64,000 nucleotides of DNA from DASUAS01 sp963841415 (lineage in GTDB: Bacteria > Actinomycetota > Acidimicrobiia > IMCC26256 > DASPTH01): positions 682,001 to 746,000 of the forward strand of contig CAWJCN010000003.1 of the NCBI GenBank assembly GCA_963841415.1, in the 5' to 3' direction. How positions within the stretch are numbered: the stretch's first letter is position 1; every line of letters starts with the position of its first letter. Shown piece by piece: positions 34,248-42,663 of this stretch. Made by a program: the position numbers and the translations under genes. The notes beneath the pieces are model-generated. The model had not been told where the DNA came from, searched no databases, and was given only the letters and a program-made list of their open reading frames with translations.

Positions 34248-34839
34248 CCGCGGCCAAGCAGAACGCGACAAGGTGGTCGACCTCGGCGCGGTCGGCATGC
34301 TCGCCCTGCCAGAGCAGCTCCGAGAGTCGACCGAACACGGCGTGTGCGACGAGCGCGGCGTCGAGCTCGGGTCGCGCGCTCCCCAGTGCGGCGAACGGCT
34401 CCCGCAACAGCGCTCCCGGCGCGGCGTTGGCCGCCGAGCGGGCGGGCGCGGAGCCGCCGCCGACGCTGTCGCCGTTCCAGATCACCGCCAGCGTGGTGGC
34501 GGCCACCTCGCCCTTCGCCTGCGAGAGCACGCCCTCGACCCAGCGCCGCACCTTCGCCTCGGGGCTCGGCGCCTTGGCCATCTGGTGTCCGAGGTAGCTC
34601 TGCAGCCGGAGCGCGCCCTCGTCGACCAGCGCCGCGACGAGGGCGTCCTTCGACCGGAAGTGGCGGTAGAAGGCGTCGTTGGAGAGCCCGGCGGCGGTGA
34701 CGATGTCGACCACCCGGGGCCGGGACGTGGTGCCGCAGCGGCGCATCACGTCGAGCCCGGCGTCGAGCAGGCGCCGCACCTCGTCGGCGTAGGCGGCCCC
34801 GCGGCGGGCCAGCGTCTGCTGGGCCACCCGCGCCGCCAC
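34231..34839 (-). CDS. TetR family transcriptional regulator
   Basis: 202-residue repressor. The DNA-binding domain reads RPRVVDIVTAAGLSNDAFYR with HFRSKDALVAALVDEGAL after it, and a helical ligand domain follows. GTG 34839 is chosen because AAGGTGGGGA precedes it; an ATG at 34884 would lie inside the palindromic operator. It diverges from an acyl-CoA dehydrogenase gene with that palindrome between them, so it probably controls both directions in response to a pathway acyl-CoA. Its 3' end overlaps the convergent CoA-transferase gene by 17 bases. Confidence 0.87.
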   Translation of the reverse strand: MAARVAQQTLARRGAAYADEVRRLLDAGLDVMRRCGTTSRPRVVDIVTAAGLSNDAFYRHFRSKDALVAALVDEGALRLQSYLGHQMAKAPSPEAKVRRWVEGVLSQAKGEVAATTLAVIWNGDSVGGGSAPARSAANAAPGALLREPFAALGSARPELDAALVAHAVFGRLSELLWQGEHADRAEVDHLVAFCLAAVSAPR

Positions 34840-34859
34840 GTCCCCACCTTGGCCCGGAA

Positions 34860-34896
34860 TTGTGTTCTGCACGTCCAGAATCATATTCTGACACAA
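34860..34896. promoter_or_regulatory. nested palindromic operator in the tetR/acyl-CoA dehydrogenase intergenic region
   Basis: CAGAAT-CAT-ATTCTG at 34876-34890 is a perfect inverted repeat with a three-base centre. It is flanked by TTGTGT at 34860-34865 and ACACAA at 34891-34896, which are also inverted, and a further TTCTG at 34865-34869 pairs with CAGAA at 34876-34880. The patch is AT-rich against the background. This is the kind of site TetR dimers bind; it lies 22 bases before the dehydrogenase ATG. Confidence 0.72.
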
Positions 34897-34917
34897 CTCG
34901 TCGAAGGAGCATCCACC

Positions 34918-36219
34918 ATGGCATGGGACTTCCGGACCGACCCCGAGTACCAGGCCCAGCTCGACTGGGTCGACACGTTCGTGCGGGAGGAGATCGAGCC
35001 GCTCGACCTGCTCTTCCCGGACCTGCAGTTCCACCCGCTCGACGAGACTCGGCGCACGATCATCGACCCGTTGAAGGACGAGGTGCGCAGGCGGGGCCTG
35101 TGGGCGACGCACCTGGGTCCCGAGCTCGGTGGCCAGGGGTTCGGCCAGCTGAAGCTCGCGCTGCTCAACGAGATCCTGGGCCGGTCGCTGTGGGCGTCGA
35201 TCGTGTTCGGATGCCAGGCGCCCGACACCGGCAACGCCGAGATCATCGCACACTACGGCACGCCCGAGCAGAAGGAGAAGTACCTGCAGCCGCTGCTCGA
35301 CGGTGAGTGCTTCTCCTGCTACTCGATGACCGAGCCGCACGCGGGCTCCGACCCCACCATGTTCACGACGCGCGCGGTCAAGGACGGGGACGAGTGGGTG
35401 ATCAACGGGTGGAAGTTCTTCTCGTCGAACGCGCGCACCGCGTCGTTCCTCATCGTGATGGTCGTCACCGATCCCGACGTCAGCGCGTACCAGGGCATGT
35501 CGATGTTCCTGGTGCCGACCGACACGCCGGGCGTGAAGATCGAACGCAACATCGGACTGGCCGGCGAACCGCTCGGTGAGGGCATGCACGCGCTCATCCA
35601 CTACGACGACGTGCGCGTGCCGGCTGACGCGTTGCTCGGCGGTGAGGGCCAGGCCTTCGCCATCGCGCAGACCCGCCTCGGCGGCGGTCGCATCCACCAC
35701 GCCATGCGCACCATCGGCCTGGCGCAGAAGGCGATCGACATGATGTGCGAGCGCGCGCTCTCACGCGAGACGCAGGGCTCGATCCTCGCCGACAAGCAGT
35801 TCGTGCAGGGCTTCATCGCCGACTCCTACGCGCAGCTCCAGCAGTTCCGGCTGTTCGTGCTCTACACCGCGTGGGAGATCGACGAGTACAACGACTACAA
35901 GCGCGTGCGCAAGGACATCGCCACCGCCAAGGTGGTCATGCCCACGGTGCTGCACGACATCGCCTGGCGGGCGATGCAGGTGCACGGCGCGCTCGGCGTC
36001 AGCAACGAGATGCCGTTCAACGGGATGATCCACGGGGCGGCGTCGATGGGTCTGGCTGACGGGCCCACCGAGGTGCACAAGGTCACCGTCGCCCGGCAGT
36101 TGCTCCGCGAGTACAAGGCGACCGATGATCTGTGGCCGACCGAGCACCTGCCGAAGAAGCTCGCCGCGGCCAAGGCCAAGTACGCCGAGCACCTGGAACA
36201 CGAGGTGGGGAACCTGTGA
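34918..36219 (+). CDS. acyl-CoA dehydrogenase (433-residue family)
   Basis: 433-residue paralog of the enzyme at 30776-32077. Shared landmarks include GNAEIIAHYGTPEQKEKYLQ, CYSMTEPHAGSDPTMF and VHGALGVSNEMPFNGM. The ATG at 34918 has AAGGAG upstream. It is the first gene after the TetR operator and is followed, with an ATGA-like overlap (GTGA), by an APH-type kinase gene and a quinone reductase gene, which together look like one operon. The two paralogs may act on consecutive intermediates of one pathway. Confidence 0.91.
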   Translation: MAWDFRTDPEYQAQLDWVDTFVREEIEPLDLLFPDLQFHPLDETRRTIIDPLKDEVRRRGLWATHLGPELGGQGFGQLKLALLNEILGRSLWASIVFGCQAPDTGNAEIIAHYGTPEQKEKYLQPLLDGECFSCYSMTEPHAGSDPTMFTTRAVKDGDEWVINGWKFFSSNARTASFLIVMVVTDPDVSAYQGMSMFLVPTDTPGVKIERNIGLAGEPLGEGMHALIHYDDVRVPADALLGGEGQAFAIAQTRLGGGRIHHAMRTIGLAQKAIDMMCERALSRETQGSILADKQFVQGFIADSYAQLQQFRLFVLYTAWEIDEYNDYKRVRKDIATAKVVMPTVLHDIAWRAMQVHGALGVSNEMPFNGMIHGAASMGLADGPTEVHKVTVARQLLREYKATDDLWPTEHLPKKLAAAKAKYAEHLEHEVGNL

Positions 36220-37250
36220 TCGACTTCGACCGGCTCGCATCCTGGATGGACGACGCGGGCCTCGACGGCAAAGGCGAGACCCTCGAGCACGCGTTCGTGT
36301 CCGGCGGCTCGCAGAACGAGATCTACGAGCTGCGGCGCGGTGACCTGCACTGCGTGATCCGCATCCCGCCGGCGGCGGCGCCGGTCGACCGCGACAAGGG
36401 GATCCTGCGCGAGTGGCGCATCATCGAGGCTCTCGACGGCACCGAAGTGCCGCACACCGCCGCGATCGGGGTGTGCGAGGACCCGGAGGTCTTGGGGCGC
36501 ACGTTCTACCTCATGGGCTGGGTCGACGGTTGGTCGCCGATGAACACCGACGGCTGGCCGGCGCCGTTCGACACCGACCTCGACGCCCGGAAGGGCCTGG
36601 CGTACCAGCTGGTGGAGGGGATCGCGCTGCTCGGCAACGTCGACTGGCGGGCGAGGGGCCTGCAGGACCTCGGGCGGCCGGACGGCTTCCACGAGCGCCA
36701 GGTCGACCGGTGGACCGCGTTCCTCGAGCGCATCAAGGGCCGCGAGCTGCCCGGGTTCGACGAGGCGTCGGCGTGGCTCCGTGAGCACAAGCCGATCGAC
36801 TTCATCCCGGGCCTGATGCACGGCGACTACCAGTTCGCCAACGTGATGTTCGAGGACGGCACTCCGGCCAAGCTCGCCGCGCTGATCGACTGGGAGATGG
36901 GCACGGTCGGCGACCCGAAGCTCGACCTCGGGTGGGTCGTGCAGAGCTGGCCCGAGGACACGATGGCCGAGGGCGTGCAGGGTGGCACGGGCTACGCCGA
37001 CATGTACGGCATGCCGTCGCGCGACGAAGTGGTCGCGCACTACGCGTCGGTGTCGGGCCGCCAGGTCGACGACGTCGACTACTACATCGTCCTGGCGAAG
37101 TGGAAGCTGGCCGTGGTGCTCGAGCAGGGTTACCAGCGCCGCGGCGACGACGAGAAGCTCGACGCCTTCGGTCCCATCGTGCTCGACCTGATGCAGGGCG
37201 CCGCCGAGCTTGCCGAGTCGAGCGACTACGCGGTGACGGAGAGCCGCTAG
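36216..37250 (+). CDS. APH-like phosphotransferase associated with acyl-CoA dehydrogenases
   Basis: 344-residue aminoglycoside-phosphotransferase-fold protein. The catalytic loop HGDYQFANVMF and the metal site IDWEMGTVGDPKLDLGW are both intact, as is the N-terminal nucleotide lid (VSGGSQNEIYEL). In animals an APH domain is fused to an acyl-CoA dehydrogenase (ACAD10/11), where it phosphorylates 4-hydroxyacyl-CoA. Here it is translationally coupled to such a dehydrogenase, its GTG overlapping the upstream stop. A role in phosphorylating a hydroxyacyl-CoA is therefore reasonable, whereas antibiotic resistance is not supported. Confidence 0.85.
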   Translation: MIDFDRLASWMDDAGLDGKGETLEHAFVSGGSQNEIYELRRGDLHCVIRIPPAAAPVDRDKGILREWRIIEALDGTEVPHTAAIGVCEDPEVLGRTFYLMGWVDGWSPMNTDGWPAPFDTDLDARKGLAYQLVEGIALLGNVDWRARGLQDLGRPDGFHERQVDRWTAFLERIKGRELPGFDEASAWLREHKPIDFIPGLMHGDYQFANVMFEDGTPAKLAALIDWEMGTVGDPKLDLGWVVQSWPEDTMAEGVQGGTGYADMYGMPSRDEVVAHYASVSGRQVDDVDYYIVLAKWKLAVVLEQGYQRRGDDEKLDAFGPIVLDLMQGAAELAESSDYAVTESR

Positions 37251-38227
37251 TGCGTGCCGCGTACGTGCCCGAGCACGGGCCGCCGGAGACGGTGGTCGTG
37301 CACGAGGTGCCCGAACCGGTCCCCGGACCGGGCGAGGTGCTCGTCGACGTCGCGTACGCGGCCGTCAACTTCCCCGACGTGCTGATCGTCAACAACGAGT
37401 ACCAGGTGCAGGTGCCGGCGCCGTTCGTGCCGGGGAGCGAGTTCTCGGGCGTCATCGGCGCGGTGGGCGACGGCGTCGACGGCGTGCGCGTGGGCGATCA
37501 CGTCTACGGCGCGAGCTTCGTGGGCGCGTACGCGGAGAAGATCGTCGTGAACGGGGCGAGCGTCACCGTGATCCCGGAGTCGGTCGACCTGCGCGACGCC
37601 GCCGCGTTCAGCGTGGCGCACACGACCGCGATGCACACGCTGCGGACGATCGCCGACCTGCAACCAGGGGAGACGGTGCTCGTGCTCGGCGCGGCCGGCG
37701 GCGTCGGGCTCGCCACCGTCGAGCTGGCCACATTGCTCGGGGGCAAGGTGGTCGCGGCGGCGTCGACGCCCGAGAAGCTCGAGCTGTGCGCGCAGTACGG
37801 CGCGGTCGCCGGCATCGACTACACGACCGAAGACCTCAAGACGCGCGCCAAGGAGCTCACCGGCGGCGGTGCCGACGTGGTCGTCGACCCCGTGGGCGGT
37901 CCCTACTCGGAAGCGGCGCTGCGGGCGACGAAGTGGGGGAGTCGCTTCGTCGTCGTCGGCTTCGCGGCGGGCGAGATCCCGCGCATCCCCCTCAACCTCG
38001 TGCTCCTCAAGGGCGTCATCGTGCGCGGCATGGAGATGCGCTCCATCATGGAAGCTGTGCCCGAGCTCGTCCTGCGCGACCAGCGCGAGCTGAAGGAGCT
38101 GTTCGTGGGCGGCAAGATCCACCCGCACGTCTCCGCCGTCTACCCCCTCGCCGACACCGCCGTCGCCCTCCGCTCGATGCTCGAGCGCACCGCCACCGGC
38201 AAGGTCCTCATCGACGTCACCGCGTAG
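37250..38227 (+). CDS. zinc-independent quinone oxidoreductase (MDR family)
   Basis: 325-residue medium-chain reductase. The N-terminal GroES-like part shows VNFPDVLIVNNEYQVQ and PGSEFSGVIGAVG; the Rossmann motif is LGAAGGVGLATVELA at about 147-161. No zinc-ligand cysteines or histidines are in place, as expected for QOR/enoyl reductase types that use NADPH. The GTG start at 37250 overlaps the kinase stop (TAGTG). In the operon it might reduce an enoyl-CoA or quinone-like intermediate. Confidence 0.87.
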   Translation: MRAAYVPEHGPPETVVVHEVPEPVPGPGEVLVDVAYAAVNFPDVLIVNNEYQVQVPAPFVPGSEFSGVIGAVGDGVDGVRVGDHVYGASFVGAYAEKIVVNGASVTVIPESVDLRDAAAFSVAHTTAMHTLRTIADLQPGETVLVLGAAGGVGLATVELATLLGGKVVAAASTPEKLELCAQYGAVAGIDYTTEDLKTRAKELTGGGADVVVDPVGGPYSEAALRATKWGSRFVVVGFAAGEIPRIPLNLVLLKGVIVRGMEMRSIMEAVPELVLRDQRELKELFVGGKIHPHVSAVYPLADTAVALRSMLERTATGKVLIDVTA

Positions 38228-38286
38228 CCCACGAAGTTGCGTGACTCGGGCACACCTGATGTGCCCGATCCGCTGAACTTGGTTGG

Positions 38287-39828
38287 CTACGCGGGGGCGG
38301 GGGCGAAGCGCTTCTTGAGCTCGGGCTTCTGGATCTTGCCCATGGAGTTGCGGGGGACCAGGTCGACCAGCTCGAGCTGCTCGGGGACCTTCTGCCGGGC
38401 GAGGCCGAGCTTGCGGCAGTGCTCGCCGATCTCGACCAGCGTGATCGACTCGACGCCGTCGGCGAGCTTCACCACCGCGCACGCGCGCTCGCCGGTGCGG
38501 TCGTCGGGGAGCGCGATGACGGCGACGTCGGCGATCTTGGGGTGCAGGTGCAGCGCGTCCTCGATCTCGCTGGCCGAGATGTTCTCGGCATTGCGGATGA
38601 TGATGTCCTTCACCCGACCGGTGATCATCACGTGGCCGGTGCCGGTGACGATGCCGAGGTCACCGGTGTGGAAGAAGCCCTGCTCGTCGAGGGCGCCGTC
38701 GTTGAGCGCAGGGTTGGCGTAGCCGAGGAACTGCTGCGGGCCGCGCAGGCGCAGCTCGCCCTCCTCGCCCGGGCCCTTCTCGAGTCCGTCCAGGCCGACG
38801 ACCCGCACCTCGACCCCCGGCCCCGCGGTGCCCTCGCTGGTTGCGATCTGCTCGTCGGTGTCGTTGACGCTGCCGCACGTGGCGATCGGGAACTCGGTGA
38901 GACCCCAACTGCCGATGATGCCGATGCCGCCGAGCTCCTGCTTGACCTCCTCGTGCAACGCGGGCGGAGTGGGTGCGCCGCCGCCCACGCAGGCGCGCAG
39001 GTTCGGGAACAGGCGCTCTGCCCCGTGCGCGCGCTGCGCGGCGAGGTAGGCGCGGAAGAACGGAACCGCGGTGCCCAGCAGGGTCGCGCCCTGTTCGGCC
39101 ATGAAGCGCGGTGACTGCTCGGCGTCGAACGCCTCGATCAGGATCATGCACATCCCGCTGGCGAGCGTCACGACGAGCATGCCCGCCCCACCGATGTGGC
39201 CGACGGGGAACGCGACCGGGTAGATGTCGTGGGCGTTGGGTCGCATCTTGGTCAGCCAGGTGTTGCCCGAGGCCATCAGGCCGACGTCGGTGTGCCACGC
39301 GCCCTTCGGGTCCGCGGTCGAACCAGACGTGTAGTAGAGCCAGCGGGCCGCGGGCTCGGGGCCGGGCGGTTCGGGGAGCGTGGCGGGGTCGCCGCTGGGC
39401 AACGTGTCGGCGGCCATCACCCGGAACCCGACCTCGTCGGCGACGCCGCGCGCGAGGGCTTCGTAGTCGAAGCCGCGCCACTGCGGGCGCACGATCAGGA
39501 CCTCGGTCCTGGCCTCGTTGGTGATGTAGCGCACCTCGCGCTCGCGCAGTATCGGGATGATCGGGCACTGCACCGCGCCGAGGCGAGCCAGCGCCACCAA
39601 CAGCACGAGGGTGTCGATCGACGTCGGCAGCTGCCAGCTCACGACCGTGCCCGGCCCGATGCCGTCGGCGTAGAGCCCCGCGGCCATGTTTTCGGCCGCG
39701 TCGCGGAACTGCGCGACGGTGACCCGGCGACCCTGCTCGTCACCGAGGACGACCTGGTCGGGCGTCGCCGCCGCGCGCTGCGTGACGAATTCCCAGAGCG
39801 TGGCGGGGTAGGTGATCTCGTCGGCCAC
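38287..39828 (-). CDS. AMP-binding acyl-CoA synthetase
   Basis: 513-residue acid:CoA ligase. Motifs are YYTSGSTADPKGAW (P-loop), GSWGLTEFPIATCG (A5), FFHTGDLGIVTGTGHVMITGR (hinge) and MGKIQKPELKKRF, where the first lysine is the catalytic one. It starts at GTG 39828, two bases after the SDR stop, giving a two-gene minus-strand operon. The pattern resembles cyclohexanecarboxylate-CoA or FadD17/FadD19-like ligases, but the substrate is not fixed by sequence. It converges with the quinone reductase gene. Confidence 0.9.
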   Translation of the reverse strand: MADEITYPATLWEFVTQRAAATPDQVVLGDEQGRRVTVAQFRDAAENMAAGLYADGIGPGTVVSWQLPTSIDTLVLLVALARLGAVQCPIIPILREREVRYITNEARTEVLIVRPQWRGFDYEALARGVADEVGFRVMAADTLPSGDPATLPEPPGPEPAARWLYYTSGSTADPKGAWHTDVGLMASGNTWLTKMRPNAHDIYPVAFPVGHIGGAGMLVVTLASGMCMILIEAFDAEQSPRFMAEQGATLLGTAVPFFRAYLAAQRAHGAERLFPNLRACVGGGAPTPPALHEEVKQELGGIGIIGSWGLTEFPIATCGSVNDTDEQIATSEGTAGPGVEVRVVGLDGLEKGPGEEGELRLRGPQQFLGYANPALNDGALDEQGFFHTGDLGIVTGTGHVMITGRVKDIIIRNAENISASEIEDALHLHPKIADVAVIALPDDRTGERACAVVKLADGVESITLVEIGEHCRKLGLARQKVPEQLELVDLVPRNSMGKIQKPELKKRFAPAPA

Positions 39829-39830
39829 GC

Positions 39831-40601
39831 TCAGACCCTCATGATCCAGCCGCCGTCGACGCTGATCGTCTGGCCGTTGATCCAGTCCCCGGCGCTCGAT
39901 GCCAGGAGCAGGATCGTGCCGACGAGGTCGTCGGGCGGACCTTCCTTCTTGCCCGGGACTCCGGCGAGGAAGGCGGCTCGCATCGGGTCGTCCTTGCCCA
40001 GCGACGCGTAGCCGGCGTCGTCCTGCACGAACCCGGGCGCGACCGCGTTGACGTTGATGCCCTGCGGGCCGAGCTCGGTCGCCAGGCTCGTGGTGAGGCT
40101 CACCAGCGCGAGCTTGCTGATGCTGTAGATGCCGCCGGGGATGAAGGCGCCGCCCGACACCTGGTTGATGATGCGCCCACCACCGCGCTCGAGCATCGAC
40201 GGCACCGCCGCGCGCACACACACCAGGGCACCCAGCACGTTGACCTTCATCACGCGGTCCCACCAGTCGAGCGGGAGGGTGAGGAGCGACCCCATCGGGA
40301 TCTCCTTCATCAGCGCCGCGTTGTTGACGAGGATGTCGACGCCGCCGAACTCGTCGCGGACCCGCTGCACCATGGCCTCGGCTGCCTCGGGATCGGTGAT
40401 GTCGACGCGCACGCCGATGGCGTCGCGGCCCTGGTCCCGCAGCTGTTGCGCGTGTTGCTCTGCACGTTCGCCGTCGAGGTCGGCGAGCACGACCTTGGCG
40501 CCGGCCGCGGTCAGACCCCGGCCGTACTCCTCGCCACAGCCGCCCGCGCCGCCAGTGATCACGGCCACCTTGCCGTCCAACGAGAAACGTTCCAAGGTCA
40601 C
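39831..40601 (-). CDS. short-chain dehydrogenase/reductase
   Basis: 256-residue classical SDR. The cofactor loop TGGAGGCGEEYGRG follows the first strand, NNAALM marks the structural motif and the active site reads VSGGAFIPGGIYSISKLAL with Ser, Tyr and Lys in order. Asp in LADLDGERA favours NAD over NADP. It probably oxidises a 3-hydroxyacyl-CoA or a ring hydroxyl. The GTG at 40601 is preceded by GGGGGGA and lies 57 bases from the divergent LLM gene. Confidence 0.89.
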   Translation of the reverse strand: MTLERFSLDGKVAVITGGAGGCGEEYGRGLTAAGAKVVLADLDGERAEQHAQQLRDQGRDAIGVRVDITDPEAAEAMVQRVRDEFGGVDILVNNAALMKEIPMGSLLTLPLDWWDRVMKVNVLGALVCVRAAVPSMLERGGGRIINQVSGGAFIPGGIYSISKLALVSLTTSLATELGPQGINVNAVAPGFVQDDAGYASLGKDDPMRAAFLAGVPGKKEGPPDDLVGTILLLASSAGDWINGQTISVDGGWIMRV

Positions 40602-40658
40602 GGAGTCCCCCCGATCTCGACTGGAAGAATGGTGACACTACCCGTAGGTTCTCGCGCC

Positions 40659-41504
40659 ATGAAGATCGGTGTGATGCTCGCAGGGGTCAACGGGAAGTTC
40701 TGGACGACCGCCGCGCAGACGGCCGACGAAGCAGGCTTCGAGTCGGTGTGGCTCCCCGAGCACCTCGTGTTCCCCGTGGCGATGCAGGGGAGCCCGCACG
40801 CCGGCGAGTCGCACCCGCCGATCCCACCGCAGACGCCCGCGTTCGACGCGCTGCTGTCGCTGGCGGCGATCGCGGCGACGACCACCAACATCCGTCTCGG
40901 CACCGACGTCTACAACATCGGTCTGCGGCATCCGTTCGTCACCGCGCGTGCCGTCGCGACACTCGACGTGCTGTCGGGTGGACGCGTCGAGTTCGGCATC
41001 GGTGCCAGCTGGCTCGAGGAGGAGTGGGAGGTCACCAACCTCGACTTCCACACGCGCGGTCGTCGGGTCGACGAGACCATCGACATCTGTCGCCGTCTCT
41101 GGACGGAGGACGTCGTGGAGCACCACGGCGAGTTCTTCGACTTCGACGCGGTGATGTTCAATCCGAAGCCGGTCCAGCAGCCGCAGCCCAGCCTGCTCGT
41201 CGGCGGTGACGGCGCCGCGGCCAAGCGGCGCGCGGCGACGGTCGGGGACGCGTGGCTGCCGATGAACCATTCGCTCGAGCAGCTCCCCGCGGCGCTGGAC
41301 GAGATCAATGCGCAGCGCGCCGCGGCCGGGCGTGCGGGCACCACCACGCTCACGGTCGGTGGCAGCGTCGACACGCTGGCCGACGTCGACCGCTACCGCG
41401 ACGCGGGCGTCGACCGCGTGCTCGTGCGTCCCTTCATGTCGTCGAAGGAAGCCCTCGACGGCATCAAGCGCTTCGGCGACGAGATCATCTCTCAGCTCTC
41501 CTGA
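40659..41504 (+). CDS. luciferase-like oxidoreductase, probably F420-dependent
   Basis: 281-residue LLM-fold enzyme with the opening MKIGVMLAGVNGKFW, FESVWLPEHLVFPV, GTDVYNIGLRHPFVTARAVA and the GRVEFGIGASWLEEEWE segment. These are typical of the TIGR03619-like F420 group in actinobacteria. The ATG at 40659 is chosen by homology to the family N-terminus. It diverges from the SDR/synthetase operon. The substrate is unknown, but location among acyl-CoA genes suggests a catabolic oxidation or reduction. Confidence 0.85.
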   Translation: MKIGVMLAGVNGKFWTTAAQTADEAGFESVWLPEHLVFPVAMQGSPHAGESHPPIPPQTPAFDALLSLAAIAATTTNIRLGTDVYNIGLRHPFVTARAVATLDVLSGGRVEFGIGASWLEEEWEVTNLDFHTRGRRVDETIDICRRLWTEDVVEHHGEFFDFDAVMFNPKPVQQPQPSLLVGGDGAAAKRRAATVGDAWLPMNHSLEQLPAALDEINAQRAAAGRAGTTTLTVGGSVDTLADVDRYRDAGVDRVLVRPFMSSKEALDGIKRFGDEIISQLS

Positions 41505-41531
41505 CCTCTCCCGAACCCAACCTGTGCGTGG

Positions 41532-42551
41532 TCAGTGGGGGAGGAGGTCGGTGAGCCAGTGGACGTCCTCGAGCCCGCGGAGGACGTCGTTCAGGTGGGT
41601 GCAGGTGCTCGGGCCGACGAGCTTCGTGCGTGCCTCGGGGCGCAGGTCGTCGACCTTCCAGCCGACGAGGCGGTGCGCGCTGCCGACCGCCTGCGGGCAT
41701 TCGACCCACGGAAGCACTCGGGCCTCGGCGGCGCACGCGGTGATGACCATGGTGTCAGGGTCGACGGCGGTGGCGACGGTGTACTCGTGCACGACGGTTT
41801 CGACTGCGTTGCCGTCGGTGCAGGTGTCGCGGAAGAACCCGTCGACGCCGACGACGTCGTCGTCGTGCCACACGTCGAGACGGCGGATGCGGCGCGTCGC
41901 GTACGCGGGGAGCGGGTCGAGCGCGATCCAGCCGAGCGGGTCGTCGGGGTCGGTGAGGTCGGGTGCGTCAGGCCCGAGCAGCACCGGGGGGCGGCCGTCC
42001 TCCAGGTTGGCGAGCAGCGTGCCGCCGGACTGCCAGCCCGCGCAGATGTCTGCCTGTTGGAGGCGGATCTCGGTCTTGTTCACGCGGTCGCGCCATGCGC
42101 CGAGGTCGACCGTGCCCTCGTCGGCGGCGATCGACATCGCCATGCCCGACACCAGGGTCGCCCCCGGCACGTCGTCGAGCAGCAGGTACGGGAGCGAACC
42201 GCGCACGCCCTCCGTCTGCGTGTCGAGCACCTTGCGGAACCCACCGCCGGCCCGCGCGCCGACGAACTGCTCGGTGCCGACAACCTCCGGCGCGACCGAG
42301 AGCTCGCGCACGAGCATGCCCTGGGCGTACTCGACGACGAGATGCGTCTCCGCCTCCGCGACCACCGTCGCGTCGCCGTCGTGCGCGGTCACGAGGTCGC
42401 GGCCATGGCCGTGCTGCTGGAGCGGGCCCTGCAGGCCGTCGGGCCGCACCGACGTGATCGCCGTCGTGCGCCGCACCGACCCCGGTCGCCGCGTGGGCGT
42501 GCCCACCGTGGGGTCGTGCGGGCCCTGACGCGGATCGCGGGGTTCAGCCAC
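41532..42551 (-). CDS. DUF2889 domain protein
   Basis: 339-residue protein whose N-terminal PTRRPGSVRRTTAI and C-terminal TCTHLNDVLRGL segments are the two conserved ends of DUF2889. The family occurs in actinobacteria and proteobacteria near steroid and aromatic catabolic genes, with no known biochemical role. A conserved C-terminal segment, CPQAVGSAHRLVGW, includes one cysteine. The start GTG 42551 is the best in-frame choice before the motif. It lies between two LLM genes and converges with the first. Confidence 0.78.
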   Translation of the reverse strand: MAEPRDPRQGPHDPTVGTPTRRPGSVRRTTAITSVRPDGLQGPLQQHGHGRDLVTAHDGDATVVAEAETHLVVEYAQGMLVRELSVAPEVVGTEQFVGARAGGGFRKVLDTQTEGVRGSLPYLLLDDVPGATLVSGMAMSIAADEGTVDLGAWRDRVNKTEIRLQQADICAGWQSGGTLLANLEDGRPPVLLGPDAPDLTDPDDPLGWIALDPLPAYATRRIRRLDVWHDDDVVGVDGFFRDTCTDGNAVETVVHEYTVATAVDPDTMVITACAAEARVLPWVECPQAVGSAHRLVGWKVDDLRPEARTKLVGPSTCTHLNDVLRGLEDVHWLTDLLPH

Positions 42552-42663
42552 TCGGTCCTCGTTTCGGCTCGGGCCCACTCGGGTGCCCGGCGCTGGTCGT
42601 CGCCACCATCGTACCGGCGCCGGAGTTGTCTGACCTTTTGCCGGGTCGTCTAGCGTCGCCGCT

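Noticed and set aside
36216..37250. Aminoglycoside resistance gene
   Set aside because: The fold is shared, but the close coupling with an acyl-CoA dehydrogenase and the ACAD10/11-like relation argue for a metabolic kinase.
38287..40638. Apparent 783-residue fusion of an SDR-region peptide with the acyl-CoA synthetase
   Set aside because: The first 270 codons read the SDR gene out of frame; the SDR has its own frame and stop two bases before the synthetase GTG.
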